The translations under genes were made by a program, and so were the position numbers. Below the pieces are notes generated by a model. That model was not told where the DNA came from. It did no database searches and worked only from the letters and a program-made list of their open reading frames with translations. Below are positions 53,833 to 62,969 of a stretch of 64,000 bases of DNA, one piece after another (position 1 is the stretch's first letter; every line of letters begins with the position of its first letter). This DNA is from Comamonas suwonensis. GTDB lineage: Bacteria; Pseudomonadota; Gammaproteobacteria; Burkholderiales; Burkholderiaceae_C. The DNA is taken from contig NZ_JABBCQ020000001.1 in assembly GCF_012844455.2 (NCBI RefSeq), positions 310,001 through 374,000 on the forward strand, read 5' to 3'.

Positions 53833-54756
53833 ATGTCTGAAAACCAAGATAGCCATAGCGGCTGGAACGGCCCCGCGCCATTTGCCAACACCCCGCCTAT
53901 CGGGCTTGCGCCTGAATTGCAGGCGCAAGAAGACGTGCTGCCCGACTGGGCCACGCTGTGGCCCGATTTGCCTGAAGACAGCTACGCGGCGGCCGATGCG
54001 CTGTGGTGGTCGCGCAAGCTGGGCACGCCGCAGGCGCTGGGCGCTGATGTGGCACCGCTGCTGGCTGATGAGTCTGATGCCCGCGCCGTGCAAAGTGCAC
54101 TGGCCCGCACTTTGGGTTGGTGGCCTGCTGACCGTGCTCCGCTCTATTGGAAGTCCGGCGGCCCCAGCCGCGCTGCTGCGCTGCTGCATGTGCCACTGCC
54201 CGAGAACGGCATTCACCAAGGCGTGGCGCTGGCACCCGTGCCACAAGCCGTTTTCAACGTGCGCGGTGCCGAGGCAGAAATCGCTCTGCGCGTTGGTCAG
54301 GACATCAGTGCCGAGCAGGCCGCAGCACTTGATTACGACAGTGCGCTGGCGCTGGTGGATGGCGTGACCGTCGCTGTGGAATGGGTAGACGTGCGCTGGC
54401 GCGATGGTCTCAAAGCCCCGGCACTGGCCTTGCTGGCAGACGGCCAGTGTCATGGCGGTTTAGCGCTGGGCGAGTGGCTGCCTGCATCCACCATCACCGG
54501 GCGTGACTGGGCCAAGCAGCTGTGCACCGTGAGCGTGAATGGTGGCGCGCCGCAGCACTTTACCGGCACGCACAGTCTGGGCGACCCCGCCTGGCTGCTG
54601 CTGGACTGGCTGCAGCATGTGGCGCGTGAACACGGCAGCGTGCCCGCTGGCACGGTGGTGACGACGGGAACCTGGTGCGGCTGCATGCCGCTCAGCGCAG
54701 GTGACCGTTTTGAGATGCAGTTTGAAGGTCTGGGCCAACTGGGCTGGCAGTTCTGA
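53833..54756 (+). CDS. Fumarylacetoacetate hydrolase-family protein
   Basis: The 307-residue protein has an N-terminal helical region and the FAH beta-sheet domain. Metal-ligand acidic residues appear in FNVRGAEAEIALRVG, and the late segments FTGTHSLGDPAWLLLDW and GSVPAGTVVTTGTWCG are typical of hydratase/decarboxylase members (MhpD-like 2-keto-4-pentenoate hydratases). The substrate is unknown. The ATG at 53833 follows an AT-rich 200-base intergenic stretch. It converges with ppk2 across a large hairpin repeat. Confidence 0.82.
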   Translation: MSENQDSHSGWNGPAPFANTPPIGLAPELQAQEDVLPDWATLWPDLPEDSYAAADALWWSRKLGTPQALGADVAPLLADESDARAVQSALARTLGWWPADRAPLYWKSGGPSRAAALLHVPLPENGIHQGVALAPVPQAVFNVRGAEAEIALRVGQDISAEQAAALDYDSALALVDGVTVAVEWVDVRWRDGLKAPALALLADGQCHGGLALGEWLPASTITGRDWAKQLCTVSVNGGAPQHFTGTHSLGDPAWLLLDWLQHVAREHGSVPAGTVVTTGTWCGCMPLSAGDRFEMQFEGLGQLGWQF

Positions 54757-54767
54757 TCTTAAAAAAG

Positions 54768-54843
54768 AGCAGCTAGCGCCTGTTGAATATGGGTTTCAGA
54801 TCCATTTAAATCTGAAACCCATCAACAGCATGCGCTAGCCGCT
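54768..54843. repeat. 76-base repeat element forming a hairpin between convergent genes
   Basis: AGCAGCTAGCGCCTGTTGAA and ATGCGCTAGCCGCT are inverted ends, with ATGGGTTTCAGAT/ATCTGAAACCCAT pairing around CCATTTAA in the middle. The near-perfect hairpin lies between the stop codons of the FAH-family gene and ppk2 and probably serves as their terminator. Confidence 0.75.
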
Positions 54844-54873
54844 TTTGTTTTGAGAGCAATTGTCCTGCTGCGC

Positions 54874-55968
54874 TTACTTCACCTTGATCTTGTCCATTGC
54901 AGGCGCACCGGGCGGGTACTTCAGATCCAGGTTGCCCAGCACCTCGCGCAGCATGGTAGCAATCATCAGGTTGCGGTGCGTCTTTGAATCGGCGGGCACG
55001 ATGGTCCATGGCGCCCAGGGTGTGTGCGTGGCGGCCAGCAACTGCTCGTAGGCCTGCTGGTAGTCATCCCACTGGGCTCGCACTTTCAGATCGTTTTCAT
55101 CAAACTTCCAGTGCTTGCACGGATCATCCAGGCGCTCCTGCAGGCGCTGGCGCTGTTCGTCTTTGCTGATGTGCAGCATGAACTTGAGCACGATGGTCCC
55201 TGTCTCGCTGAGCATGCGTTCAAAGTCGTTGATCTGGGCGTAGCGCTGCACCTGCTGCTCGGGCGTGATGAAGCCATTGACCACGGGCACCAGCACATCC
55301 TCGTACTGGCTGCGGTTGAAGACCACCACCTCCCCCGCACCCGGCATTTGCTGGTGAATGCGCCACAAATAGTCGTGCGCCTTTTCCACCTCGGTCGGTG
55401 CTTTCCAGCCCACGGTGCGCACGCCCAGCGGCGTCATCTGGCCGAACACGCCACGCAGCGTGCCATCCTTACCTGCTGCGTCCATGCCTTGCAAAATGAC
55501 CAGCAGTTTGAAGCTGCGGTCGGCATAGAAAATGTTCTGCAGACCGTCCAGCTCCGTGGCCAGTTGAGCTGCAGTGTCCTTGTCGTGCTGCTTGCCTTTA
55601 TTGGCTGAAAAAGGTTTGGCAGCGGGGTCAAACTTTTGCAGATTGACAGGTGCAGGTGGGAGCTCTGCCGCGATGCGACTGTCGCGCGGCTCGCCCGGTT
55701 GCCATTGCTGCCAGAGCTTGCGCAGCGTCTTGTTCTGAATCTCGAACGGATAGACGCTGTGTGCCGTTGGTGCTACGACCGGCGTTGCTGCCGAAGCTTT
55801 TGTCGGAACTTTTGCTGCGGGCTTGGGCGGCGCTTTGCGGGCTGATTGAGCGGCTGGTTTAGCAGCCGGTTTTTTGACGGCTGGCGCTGCAGGTGTGGCG
55901 GTCTTGGCTGCGTCTACAGATTCACTGGTCGGAAAGGGCAGGCTGGGCTTGGCGGGCTGACGGGGCAT
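54874..55968 (-). CDS. Polyphosphate kinase 2 family protein with Ala/Pro/Lys-rich N-terminus
   Basis: The catalytic domain has Walker A LQGMDAAGKDGTLRGV, a Walker B-like VVVFNRSQYEDVLV and ERLDDPCKHWKFDENDLK, features of PPK2 enzymes that phosphorylate nucleotides from polyphosphate. The family core is about 250-290 residues. Here 364 residues include an N-terminal extension of about 65 residues with repeated KPAAKP-type units. The extension is likely disordered and cationic and might bind polyphosphate or nucleic acid. ADP- or AMP-specific subtype is not determined. Confidence 0.9.
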   Translation of the reverse strand: MPRQPAKPSLPFPTSESVDAAKTATPAAPAVKKPAAKPAAQSARKAPPKPAAKVPTKASAATPVVAPTAHSVYPFEIQNKTLRKLWQQWQPGEPRDSRIAAELPPAPVNLQKFDPAAKPFSANKGKQHDKDTAAQLATELDGLQNIFYADRSFKLLVILQGMDAAGKDGTLRGVFGQMTPLGVRTVGWKAPTEVEKAHDYLWRIHQQMPGAGEVVVFNRSQYEDVLVPVVNGFITPEQQVQRYAQINDFERMLSETGTIVLKFMLHISKDEQRQRLQERLDDPCKHWKFDENDLKVRAQWDDYQQAYEQLLAATHTPWAPWTIVPADSKTHRNLMIATMLREVLGNLDLKYPPGAPAMDKIKVK

Positions 55969-56088
55969 ACAAAAAACTCCTGTTCAGTGCGAATGTTCAG
56001 TAAGAGTGGCGCTATGAAATATATAGCGGAAAGCGCTTCAATATTCAGTGCTAAAGCCATTTTTGCGTGTAAACCGGTTCTGTCCATG

Positions 56089-57003
56089 TCAGTCTTTCCC
56101 TGCTTCGCGTTCGCGCAGCAGCTGCACAAAACGCCGCGCGGCAAGGCCTTGTGTGCGTTCTTTGGACCAGACCCAGTCTACAAACAAGGTCGTACCGTTG
56201 CTGAGGTTCTGTACTGGTATTTCCATCAGCGCACCGGCGCTGATGTGCGCCTCTATCAGCCCCTTGGGCAGCCAGCCCCATGCCATGCCTGCACCGATGA
56301 GTGACAGCGCCGCTTGGTGGCTGTCTGTGCGCCACAGCTGACGGGCAAATACAAAGCGTGGGTCGGTTTGCTGCGGATCGCGGCTGGCGACCAGAACCTG
56401 CCGCGTGGCCGCCAATTGCTCTACCGACAGGCGAGCCTGTGGGCCATGCTCGGCCAGTGCCTGCTGCCAGGGTGCGAATTGGGGTGACATCACGGCCACC
56501 AGCGTCTCGCGTCCCATTTCCTGAAAGCCCTCGCGGCCATCCATGGCCGGGCGCTCAAACACCAGTGCCAAATGGGCGCGGCCTGCGTGCAGCAGCTCCA
56601 GCGCATCGGTCTGCGGGGCGGCCAGCACCTCGATAGCAAGGGCCGGAAATTCCTGCACCAACTGGTTCAGAGGCTCGCTCCAATGCGTGGCCAGTAGCTC
56701 TGGTGCAATGGCCAGCGTCAGCCGCTCCTCCAGCCCCGCATGCAGGGCTTGTGCCTGCCAGTTCAGCAGCTGCAATTGCTCGGCCAGCAGGCGGGCCTGT
56801 GGCTCCAGTGCGCGGGCGGCGGCGGTGGGCACAGGCTCGCGGCTACGGCGTTCAAACAGCTGCAGATCCAGCTCGGCCTCCAACTGGGCAATGGCCATGC
56901 TGATGGCGGATGGCACGCGGCCCAGCCTGCGGGCAGCGGCGGAAAACGAGCCTTCATCAAGCACGGCAAGAAACAGAGGAACCTGATCGGCGGCGAATGG
57001 CAT
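56089..57003 (-). CDS. LysR-family regulator, AceR-like
   Basis: The 304-residue protein has a typical helix-turn-helix (SFSAAARRLGRVPSAISMAIAQLEAELDLQLFERRSREPVPT) and effector domain. Its divergent partner is a PACE efflux transporter, the arrangement of AceR/AceI in Acinetobacter. Ligands of such regulators include biocides like chlorhexidine and polyamines; here that is inferred from position. Start at 57003 (MPFAADQVPLF) is preferred over the longer frame to 57102. Confidence 0.88.
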   Translation of the reverse strand: MPFAADQVPLFLAVLDEGSFSAAARRLGRVPSAISMAIAQLEAELDLQLFERRSREPVPTAAARALEPQARLLAEQLQLLNWQAQALHAGLEERLTLAIAPELLATHWSEPLNQLVQEFPALAIEVLAAPQTDALELLHAGRAHLALVFERPAMDGREGFQEMGRETLVAVMSPQFAPWQQALAEHGPQARLSVEQLAATRQVLVASRDPQQTDPRFVFARQLWRTDSHQAALSLIGAGMAWGWLPKGLIEAHISAGALMEIPVQNLSNGTTLFVDWVWSKERTQGLAARRFVQLLREREAGKD

Positions 57004-57074
57004 GGCGGTATCTGTCAGAAAAATTGAAAGGAGATGACTTTTATCTTCAGTTTTCAGAACATACACTGCAGTCC

Positions 57075-57596
57075 ATGTCTCAACAAGCCTCCGCGATGGC
57101 ATCCGCTTCTTCTTCTGCCGCTCACACTGTTCATTCTTCTTCGGCTGCGCCCCGCAAGGCCACCGGCCTGCAAGGCGCCAAGCGCCGCATCATCTATGTG
57201 TCCCTGTACGAGGCGATTGCCATCGCCGTCTCCAGCCTGATCTTTATTGCCATAGGCCAGAAGGCCAGTGACTCCGGCATCATGGCCGTGGCCGCATCGG
57301 TGATTGCGATCTGCTGGAACCTGAGTTTCAACCACCTGTTTGAAAAGTGGGAAGCGCGCCAGACTGTCAAGGGCCGGTCCGTGCTGCGCCGCGTGGTGCA
57401 TGCCATCGGTTTTGAGGGCGGTATTGCCGCCATGCTGATTCCGCTGATGGCCTGGTGGTTCAACATTACGCTGTGGGAAGCTGCGGTGATGGAAGCCGGC
57501 CTGCTGGTGTTCTTCATGGTTTACACCTTTGCATTCAACTGGGCGTTTGACCGCCTGTTTGGTCTGCCCGCATCAGCACAGGCACTGACACAATAA
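57075..57596 (+). CDS. PACE-family efflux transporter (AceI-like)
   Basis: The 173-residue membrane protein has four helices in two repeated bacterial transmembrane pair units, with RRIIYVSLYEAIAIAVSSLIF (containing the conserved Glu of helix 1) and HAIGFEGGIAAMLIPLMAWWF (second unit). PACE proteins export biocides and short-chain diamines by proton antiport. The N-terminal 30 residues are polar and Ser/Ala-rich. It is divergent from the LysR gene 71 bases away. Confidence 0.9.
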   Translation: MSQQASAMASASSSAAHTVHSSSAAPRKATGLQGAKRRIIYVSLYEAIAIAVSSLIFIAIGQKASDSGIMAVAASVIAICWNLSFNHLFEKWEARQTVKGRSVLRRVVHAIGFEGGIAAMLIPLMAWWFNITLWEAAVMEAGLLVFFMVYTFAFNWAFDRLFGLPASAQALTQ

Positions 57597-57614
57597 ATTT
57601 GTATTCAATCGGCT

Positions 57615-57689
57615 TCTAGCGCTTGTCCATCAACCGCAAGCAGCTATCAAAAAAGCGTGTTCCCGGTCTGCGGGAACACGCTTTTTTTT
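57615..57689. terminator. Short repeat plus terminator between the PACE gene and gltS
   Basis: CTAGCGCTTGTCCATCAACC continuing GCAAGCAGCTAT (57615-57646) is a short hairpin copy of the repeat family. It is followed by AAAAAAGCGTGTTCCCG/CGGGAACACGCTTTTTTTT (57649-57689), a strong bidirectional terminator for the two convergent genes. Confidence 0.85.
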
Positions 57690-57709
57690 GTGGGTGAAGC
57701 CCAGGGCTA

Positions 57710-58948
57710 TCAGCGCAGCAGGCTGAGCATGCCCTGCAGCAGGAAGGCGTTGATGATGTCGATAAAGAACGCGCCGACCAGCGGCACGATCAGGAAGGCC
57801 TTGTGCGATGGGCCGTACTGGTTGGTAATGGCCTGCATATTGGCCACGGCCGTGGGTGTAGCACCCATGCCAAAGCCGCAGTGGCCGGCGGCCAGCACGG
57901 CCGCGTCGTAATTTTTGCCCATGACGCGGAAGGTCACGAAGACCGCATACAGCGCCATGACGACGGTTTGCGCGGCCAGAATAATCATCAGCGGGCCAGC
58001 CAGATCGGTCAGCTCCCACAGCTTGAGTGAGAGCAGTGCAATGGCCAGATAGATGGACAGGGCGGCGTTGCCGAACACGTCGATGGCGCGGTCAAAGACC
58101 TTGAAGCCGAACACATAGTCCAGCGCGTTGCGGATGACCACGCCACCGCCCAGTGCCCAGACAAAGGTGGGCAGTTGAACGGCCGTTCCCTTGGTCAGGT
58201 TAGTCATAAATTCGGCAAAGGCCAGGCAGGCGGCAAACAGGGCCAGCGTTTCCACGGCGGCATCCGCCGTAATTAGGCGCGGTGCGTTGCTGGGGGATTC
58301 GAAATTGGCAACCTCGCTGCCTTCGCTCACCGTGGGGGAGGCATCGCGCAGCTGCTCGGACTCGGTCAGTGGCTGGGCCAGCTGGTTGCGGGTGATGAGG
58401 CGCTTGGCCAGCGGGCCGCCCAGCAGGCCGCCAATGACCAGACCAAAGGTGGCGCAGGCAATACCCAGCGTGGTGGCTCCGGTCAGACCGTATTGGCTTT
58501 CAAGTACCGAGCCCCATGCGCCGGCGGTGCCATGACCGCCTACCAGCGTGATGGAGCCAGCGACCAGACCAATCAACGGATCAAGCCCCAGTAGCGATGC
58601 CAGACCCACGCCTACGATGTTCTGCACCGTGATGAAGACAACAATTACGCCCAGGAAGATGAACAAGCCTGAGCCACCTTCACGCAGTTTGCTGAAGTTG
58701 GCGCTCAGGCCAATAGACGAGAAAAACACCAGCATGAAGGCCGACTGCAGGCTGCCCTCAAAGCTCAGCGACAGGCCCGTGATCTGATGCAGGGCAAAGA
58801 TGGAAGCCGCCACCAGCAGGCCGCCAGAGACGGGCTCCGGGATGTTGAAGTCACGCAGAAAGCGGATGTGCCGTGTCATGAGCTTGCCAAGCAGCAAGAC
58901 CAGCACGGCCATGATGAGTGTGTAGTACGCGCCGAAGGTCACGTTCAT
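57710..58948 (-). CDS. gltS: Sodium/glutamate symporter
   Basis: The 412-residue membrane protein has about ten helices in two inverted halves, as in GltS. Conserved glycine-rich segments such as IGLVAGSITLVGGHGTAGAWG and AAGHCGFGMGATPTAVANM stand at the equivalent half-repeat positions. It imports glutamate with sodium. GGAG lies a few bases upstream of ATG 58948 (MNVTFGAYYTLIM). The gene is monocistronic. Confidence 0.94.
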   Translation of the reverse strand: MNVTFGAYYTLIMAVLVLLLGKLMTRHIRFLRDFNIPEPVSGGLLVAASIFALHQITGLSLSFEGSLQSAFMLVFFSSIGLSANFSKLREGGSGLFIFLGVIVVFITVQNIVGVGLASLLGLDPLIGLVAGSITLVGGHGTAGAWGSVLESQYGLTGATTLGIACATFGLVIGGLLGGPLAKRLITRNQLAQPLTESEQLRDASPTVSEGSEVANFESPSNAPRLITADAAVETLALFAACLAFAEFMTNLTKGTAVQLPTFVWALGGGVVIRNALDYVFGFKVFDRAIDVFGNAALSIYLAIALLSLKLWELTDLAGPLMIILAAQTVVMALYAVFVTFRVMGKNYDAAVLAAGHCGFGMGATPTAVANMQAITNQYGPSHKAFLIVPLVGAFFIDIINAFLLQGMLSLLR

Positions 58949-59355
58949 AAAAATCTCCAGAGAATTTCACGCGGTGACTGGGTGAGCTGCCTGAGCGGCG
59001 GGCGCAAACGTCTGTGCGTGGGTGAGTACGATGGTCAGCCCCACCTGAAGGTGATGGTGCCAAGGCCTCAAAAATCGGGGTGCCGGTACTTGTTCCGTCA
59101 TGGCGACAGTGGGCTGCGAATGCAGTCGTCGGTGCCAGTTGGAACGTCGTGCGCGTCGCATGCGGGCGCGCACCATACCCGAAATATGCTTGAAATGAGA
59201 TGCCTGCATTCGTGGTTGACGAAATCACCTTATGCGCTGCTGATTTTTTCAGGGGCAAATGCTCACATCTGTTATAGCAGCGCGTGACAAGACAAGGCGA
59301 AGCAAGCTGCTTTGGAGCCACGATTAAGCGCCTCGCCTTAGAATGACGGGCTTCG
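58949..59355. other. Long intergenic region between gltS and the metH riboswitch
   Basis: About 400 bases separate the divergent gltS and metH genes. I see no convincing gene: the open frames are shadows with unnatural composition. A TAGAAT -10 box at 59339-59344 would start transcription near 59351, directly ahead of the SAH riboswitch; its -35 is poor. The rest shows no repeat or operator I recognise. Confidence 0.5.
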
Positions 59356-59456
59356 TCCCGAGGAGCGCTGCAGCTTGTCATCTTCATGCATGACCTGTCA
59401 GGCTCGGGGCCGCAGATCCTGCATGCGATCTGCCCGTATGTGCAACGGCGCTCACC
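59356..59456 (+). promoter_or_regulatory. S-adenosylhomocysteine (SAH) riboswitch
   Basis: The RNA starts CCGAGGAGCGCTGCA and contains CAGGCTCGG 40 bases later and AACGGCGCTCACC near its end, the core of the SAH riboswitch. CCCGAG (59357-59362) pairs with CTCGGG (59403-59408), and GAGCGC (59363-59368) pairs with GCGCTC (59448-59453), giving the known pseudoknotted arrangement. It stands 40 bases upstream of the metH ATG. In known cases SAH binding switches on genes that clear SAH, usually ahcY and sometimes metH. Confidence 0.9.
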
Positions 59457-59496
59457 TGTTTTCGATTCTGTTTCTGGTTTTCTCACAGGTGAGCTG

Positions 59497-62250
59497 ATGT
59501 CTGCTGCTGTTCCCGCTACTGCTGTTTCTTCCGTGCCCCCCATGCGCCTGTCGGGCCTGGAGCCCGTTTTCATCGGCGAGGACACGCTGTTCGTCAACGT
59601 GGGCGAGCGCACCAATGTCACCGGCTCCAAAGCCTTTGCGCGCCTGATCCTGAACGAGCAGTACGAAGAAGCGCTTGCGGTTGCCCGTCAGCAGGTGGAA
59701 AACGGGGCCCAGGTCATTGACGTGAACATGGACGAGGCCATGCTGGACAGCAAGGCCGCCATGGTGCGTTTTCTGAACCTGATTGCCTCCGAGCCGGATA
59801 TCGCCCGCGTGCCCATCATGGTGGACAGCTCCAAATGGGAAGTGATTGAAGCCGGTTTGCGCTGCATCCAGGGCAAGGGCATCGTCAACTCCATCTCCAT
59901 GAAAGAAGGTGTTGACGAGTTCAAGAAGCACGCCAAGCTGGTGAAGCGCTACGGCGCCGCTGCCGTGGTGATGGCGTTTGACGAAAAAGGCCAGGCCGAT
60001 ACTTTTGCCCGCAAGATCGAAATTTGCGAGCGTGCTTATCGCATCCTGGTGGACGAAGTGGGCTTCCCGCCCGAGGACATCATTTTCGATCCGAACATTT
60101 TTGCGGTCGCAACGGGCATTGAAGAGCACAACAACTACGGCGTGGACTTCATCGAAGCCACCCGCTGGATCAAGCAAAACCTGCCGGGTGCCAAGGTGAG
60201 CGGTGGCGTGTCCAACGTGTCCTTCTCCTTCCGTGGCAACGACCCGGTGCGCGAGGCTATCCACACCGTATTCCTGTACCACGCGATTGCTGCGGGCATG
60301 GACATGGGCATCGTCAACGCCGGCATGGTGGGTGTGTACGACGACCTCGAGCCCACGCTGCGCGAGCGCGTGGAAGACGTGGTGCTGAACCGCCGCCCCG
60401 ACGCCGGTGAACGCCTGGTTGAAGTGGCGGACAGCGCCAAGAGTGGTGCCAAGGACGAGAGCAAGAAGCTGGAATGGCGCGGCACGCCTGATGCTCCAAA
60501 GACAGTAGGCGAGCGCCTGTCGCACGCCCTGGTGCATGGCATTACCGACTTCATCACCGAAGACACGGAAGAGGCGTATCAGCAGCTCGTGGTGCAAGGC
60601 GGCGGTCGCCCGCTGCACGTGATTGAAGGCCCGCTGATGGACGGCATGAACGTGGTCGGCGATCTGTTTGGCGCGGGCAAGATGTTCCTGCCGCAGGTGG
60701 TCAAATCCGCCCGTGTGATGAAGCAGGCCGTGGCCCACCTGGTGCCCTACATCGAGGAAGAAAAGCGTCAGCAGGAAGCGGCGGGCATGGACGTGACCAG
60801 CCGAGGCAAGATCGTGATCGCCACCGTCAAGGGCGATGTGCATGACATCGGCAAGAACATCGTCACCGTGGTCCTGCAGTGCAACAATTTCGAAGTCATC
60901 AACATGGGTGTGATGGTGCCCTGCCACGAGATTCTGGCGCGTGCCAAGGCCGAGGGCGCGGACATCATCGGTTTGTCGGGCCTGATCACCCCCAGCCTGG
61001 AAGAGATGCAGTACGTGGCTGGTGAGATGCACAAGGACGACTACTTCCGCATCAAGAAGATTCCGCTGCTGATTGGTGGCGCGACCTGCTCGCGCGTGCA
61101 CACCGCCGTGAAGATTGCGCCCAAGTACGAAGGCCCCGTAATCTACGTGCCTGATGCATCACGCTCGGTCAGCGTGGCGCAAAGCCTGCTGGGCGAAGGC
61201 AAGAAAGCCTACCTGGACGATCTGACGAACGACTATGACAAGGTGCGCACCCAGCACGCCAACAAAAAGAAAACACCGCTGTGGACGCTGGCGCAAATCC
61301 GCGCCAATGCCACCGTGGTCAACCACGCACCCGTGGCACCACGCACCATGGGCCGCCGCGTGTTCAAGAACTTTGACCTGGCCGAGATTGCCCAGTACAT
61401 CGACTGGGGCCCGTTCTTCCAGACCTGGGATCTGGCGGGCTCTTACCCTGCCATCCTCGACGATGAAATCGTCGGCGAGCAAGCGCGCAATGTGCAGGCC
61501 GATGCCAAGGCCATGCTCAAGAAAATCATCGAAGGCCGGTGGCTGCAGGCCAATGGCGTGATGGGCTTGTTCCCCGCCAACCGCGTGGGTGACGACATTG
61601 AGTTCTACACCGACGAGACGCGTAGCGAAGTGCTGATGACCTGGTACGGCATGCGCCAGCAAACCGAAAAGCAGATGGTGGACGGTGTGATGCGTCCCAG
61701 CCGTTGCCTGAGCGATTTTGTCGCCACCAAGGAATCAGGCATCAAAGACTACGCCGGCATGTTTGCCGTGACCGCAGGCATTGGTGCCGAGAAGAAGGAC
61801 AAGGAATTTGAAGCCGCACTGGACGACTACAGCGGCATCATGTTCAAGGCCCTGGCTGACCGCCTGGCCGAAGCCTTTGCCGAATGCCTGCACCAGCGCG
61901 TGCGCAAGGATTTGTGGGGCTACGCCGAAGATGAAACCCTCAGCAATGAGGAACTCATCAAAGAGCAGTACAAGGGTATTCGCCCGGCCCCCGGCTACCC
62001 CGCCTGTCCTGACCACACAGCCAAGATCGATCTGTTCAAGGCGCTACAGGCAGATGACATCGGAATGACGCTGACCGAGAGTCTAGCGATGAACCCTGCA
62101 TCGAGCGTGAGCGGCTTCTACATCGGTAACCCTGAAGCGGTGTACTTCAACGTGGGCCAGATTGGTGAAGACCAGCTGGCCGATATGGCCGAGCGTCGCG
62201 GCATGGATATTGAGGAACTGCGCCGCTTCTTGGCGCCCAATCTGGGCTAA
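59497..62250 (+). CDS. metH: Cobalamin-dependent methionine synthase, C-terminal three-domain form
   Basis: The 917-residue protein aligns with E. coli MetH from its pterin-binding domain onward: [18 protein letters not shown] (methyl-tetrahydrofolate), the B12 cap, [10 protein letters not shown] with the cobalt-ligand His449, and the SAM-activation domain with [12 protein letters not shown]. The first 330 residues, the homocysteine module, are absent. A separate gene for it is expected elsewhere, as in many betaproteobacteria. ATG 59497 has AGGTGAG a few bases upstream; the frame to 59386 is within the riboswitch. The riboswitch upstream links it to SAH level. Confidence 0.95.
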   Translation: MSAAVPATAVSSVPPMRLSGLEPVFIGEDTLFVNVGERTNVTGSKAFARLILNEQYEEALAVARQQVENGAQVIDVNMDEAMLDSKAAMVRFLNLIASEPDIARVPIMVDSSKWEVIEAGLRCIQGKGIVNSISMKEGVDEFKKHAKLVKRYGAAAVVMAFDEKGQADTFARKIEICERAYRILVDEVGFPPEDIIFDPNIFAVATGIEEHNNYGVDFIEATRWIKQNLPGAKVSGGVSNVSFSFRGNDPVREAIHTVFLYHAIAAGMDMGIVNAGMVGVYDDLEPTLRERVEDVVLNRRPDAGERLVEVADSAKSGAKDESKKLEWRGTPDAPKTVGERLSHALVHGITDFITEDTEEAYQQLVVQGGGRPLHVIEGPLMDGMNVVGDLFGAGKMFLPQVVKSARVMKQAVAHLVPYIEEEKRQQEAAGMDVTSRGKIVIATVKGDVHDIGKNIVTVVLQCNNFEVINMGVMVPCHEILARAKAEGADIIGLSGLITPSLEEMQYVAGEMHKDDYFRIKKIPLLIGGATCSRVHTAVKIAPKYEGPVIYVPDASRSVSVAQSLLGEGKKAYLDDLTNDYDKVRTQHANKKKTPLWTLAQIRANATVVNHAPVAPRTMGRRVFKNFDLAEIAQYIDWGPFFQTWDLAGSYPAILDDEIVGEQARNVQADAKAMLKKIIEGRWLQANGVMGLFPANRVGDDIEFYTDETRSEVLMTWYGMRQQTEKQMVDGVMRPSRCLSDFVATKESGIKDYAGMFAVTAGIGAEKKDKEFEAALDDYSGIMFKALADRLAEAFAECLHQRVRKDLWGYAEDETLSNEELIKEQYKGIRPAPGYPACPDHTAKIDLFKALQADDIGMTLTESLAMNPASSVSGFYIGNPEAVYFNVGQIGEDQLADMAERRGMDIEELRRFLAPNLG

Positions 62251-62269
62251 GGCCACATTGGCTTCTTTC

Positions 62270-62295
62270 AAAGGCCGTGCATGCACGGCCTTTTT
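62270..62295 (+). terminator. Terminator of metH
   Basis: The palindrome AAAGGCCGTGCATGCACGGC plus CTTT is followed by TTG, with a T5 run. It lies 20 bases after the metH stop codon and also faces the end of cynS. Confidence 0.85.
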
Positions 62296-62348
62296 GTTTG
62301 CCCCTGTAGTCATTCCACCTCAAAGCCGTGGCGCTGCGCTATAGCCGC

Positions 62349-62792
62349 TTAATAGGATTTGTAGGGCAAGAATTTGCCTGAAAGCAGCACTTGCACGCGG
62401 TCGCCATTGGCATGAGGTTCGCGCTGTATGTCCATGCTGAAATCGATGGCGCTCATGATGCCGTCGCCGAACTCTTCGTGAATCAGTTCCTTGATGGTGC
62501 TGCCGTAAACGCTGACGATTTCGTACCAGCGATAAATCAATGGATCGGTGGGTACGGCGGTCGGTAAGGAGCCCTTGTAAGGTACGACCTGGAGCCATCG
62601 GGCCTCTTCCTCGGTGAGCGAAAAAATGCCTGCCAGCGTGGCCGCCTGCGCGGCATTGAACGTCATTTGGCCCAGACAGCCTGCGGTGACCCACTCCTTG
62701 CTCAGGCCTACGGCCTTGGCAATATCCTCCCACTTCAGGCCTTGATTCACTTTGGCGGCAATGATTTTCTCGGTAACGTCGTTGCGATTCAT
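62349..62792 (-). CDS. cynS: Cyanate hydratase (cyanase)
   Basis: The 147-residue protein converts cyanate and bicarbonate to CO2 and carbamate, which decays to ammonia. It has a helix-turn-helix-like N-terminal domain (WEDIAKAVGLSKEWVTAGCL) and the catalytic C-terminal domain with Arg88, Glu91 and Ser114 in IYRWYEIVSVYGSTIKELIH and GDGIMSAIDFS. These align with the E. coli catalytic triad. It is divergent from the ammonium transporter gene, with an NtrC-like site between. The cyanate supply could be internal (from carbamoyl phosphate) or external. No cynT or cynX is present. Confidence 0.95.
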   Translation of the reverse strand: MNRNDVTEKIIAAKVNQGLKWEDIAKAVGLSKEWVTAGCLGQMTFNAAQAATLAGIFSLTEEEARWLQVVPYKGSLPTAVPTDPLIYRWYEIVSVYGSTIKELIHEEFGDGIMSAIDFSMDIQREPHANGDRVQVLLSGKFLPYKSY

Positions 62793-62834
62793 AAAAGTCT
62801 CCTCAGACAGTGGAATCTGTAAGTGACAGGCGCA

Positions 62835-62849
62835 GCACGCGAATCGTGC
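62835..62849 (+). promoter_or_regulatory. NtrC-type upstream site candidate
   Basis: GCAC-GCGAATC-GTGC has the same half-sites and 7-base spacing as NtrC operators. It lies about 80 bases upstream of a sigma-54 promoter, the usual distance for an enhancer. It could also act on cynS, whose start codon lies 43 bases away. Confidence 0.55.
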
Positions 62850-62916
62850 CTGCCGTCATCAGCCAGACAAATGAATGCAAGAACCGGGCCTGCGACAGTG
62901 TGGGCTCGTTATTCTT

Positions 62917-62932
62917 TGGCACAAAAACTGCT
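62917..62932 (+). promoter_or_regulatory. Sigma-54 (RpoN) promoter of the ammonium transporter gene
   Basis: TGGCACAAAAACTGCT has GG and GC with exactly ten bases between them, the RpoN -24/-12 spacing; only one consensus position (C for T near -13) differs. The predicted transcription start near 62943 gives a short leader before the ATG at 62970. Confidence 0.75.
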
Positions 62933-62969
62933 TACCTCCTGTCAAAATTACTGACCGAGGGGGGAGTGC

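Noticed and set aside
59452..61101. 549-codon antisense frame opposite metH
   Set aside because: Composition rich in His, Val and Gln as expected from a shadow of a GC-rich gene; no domain.
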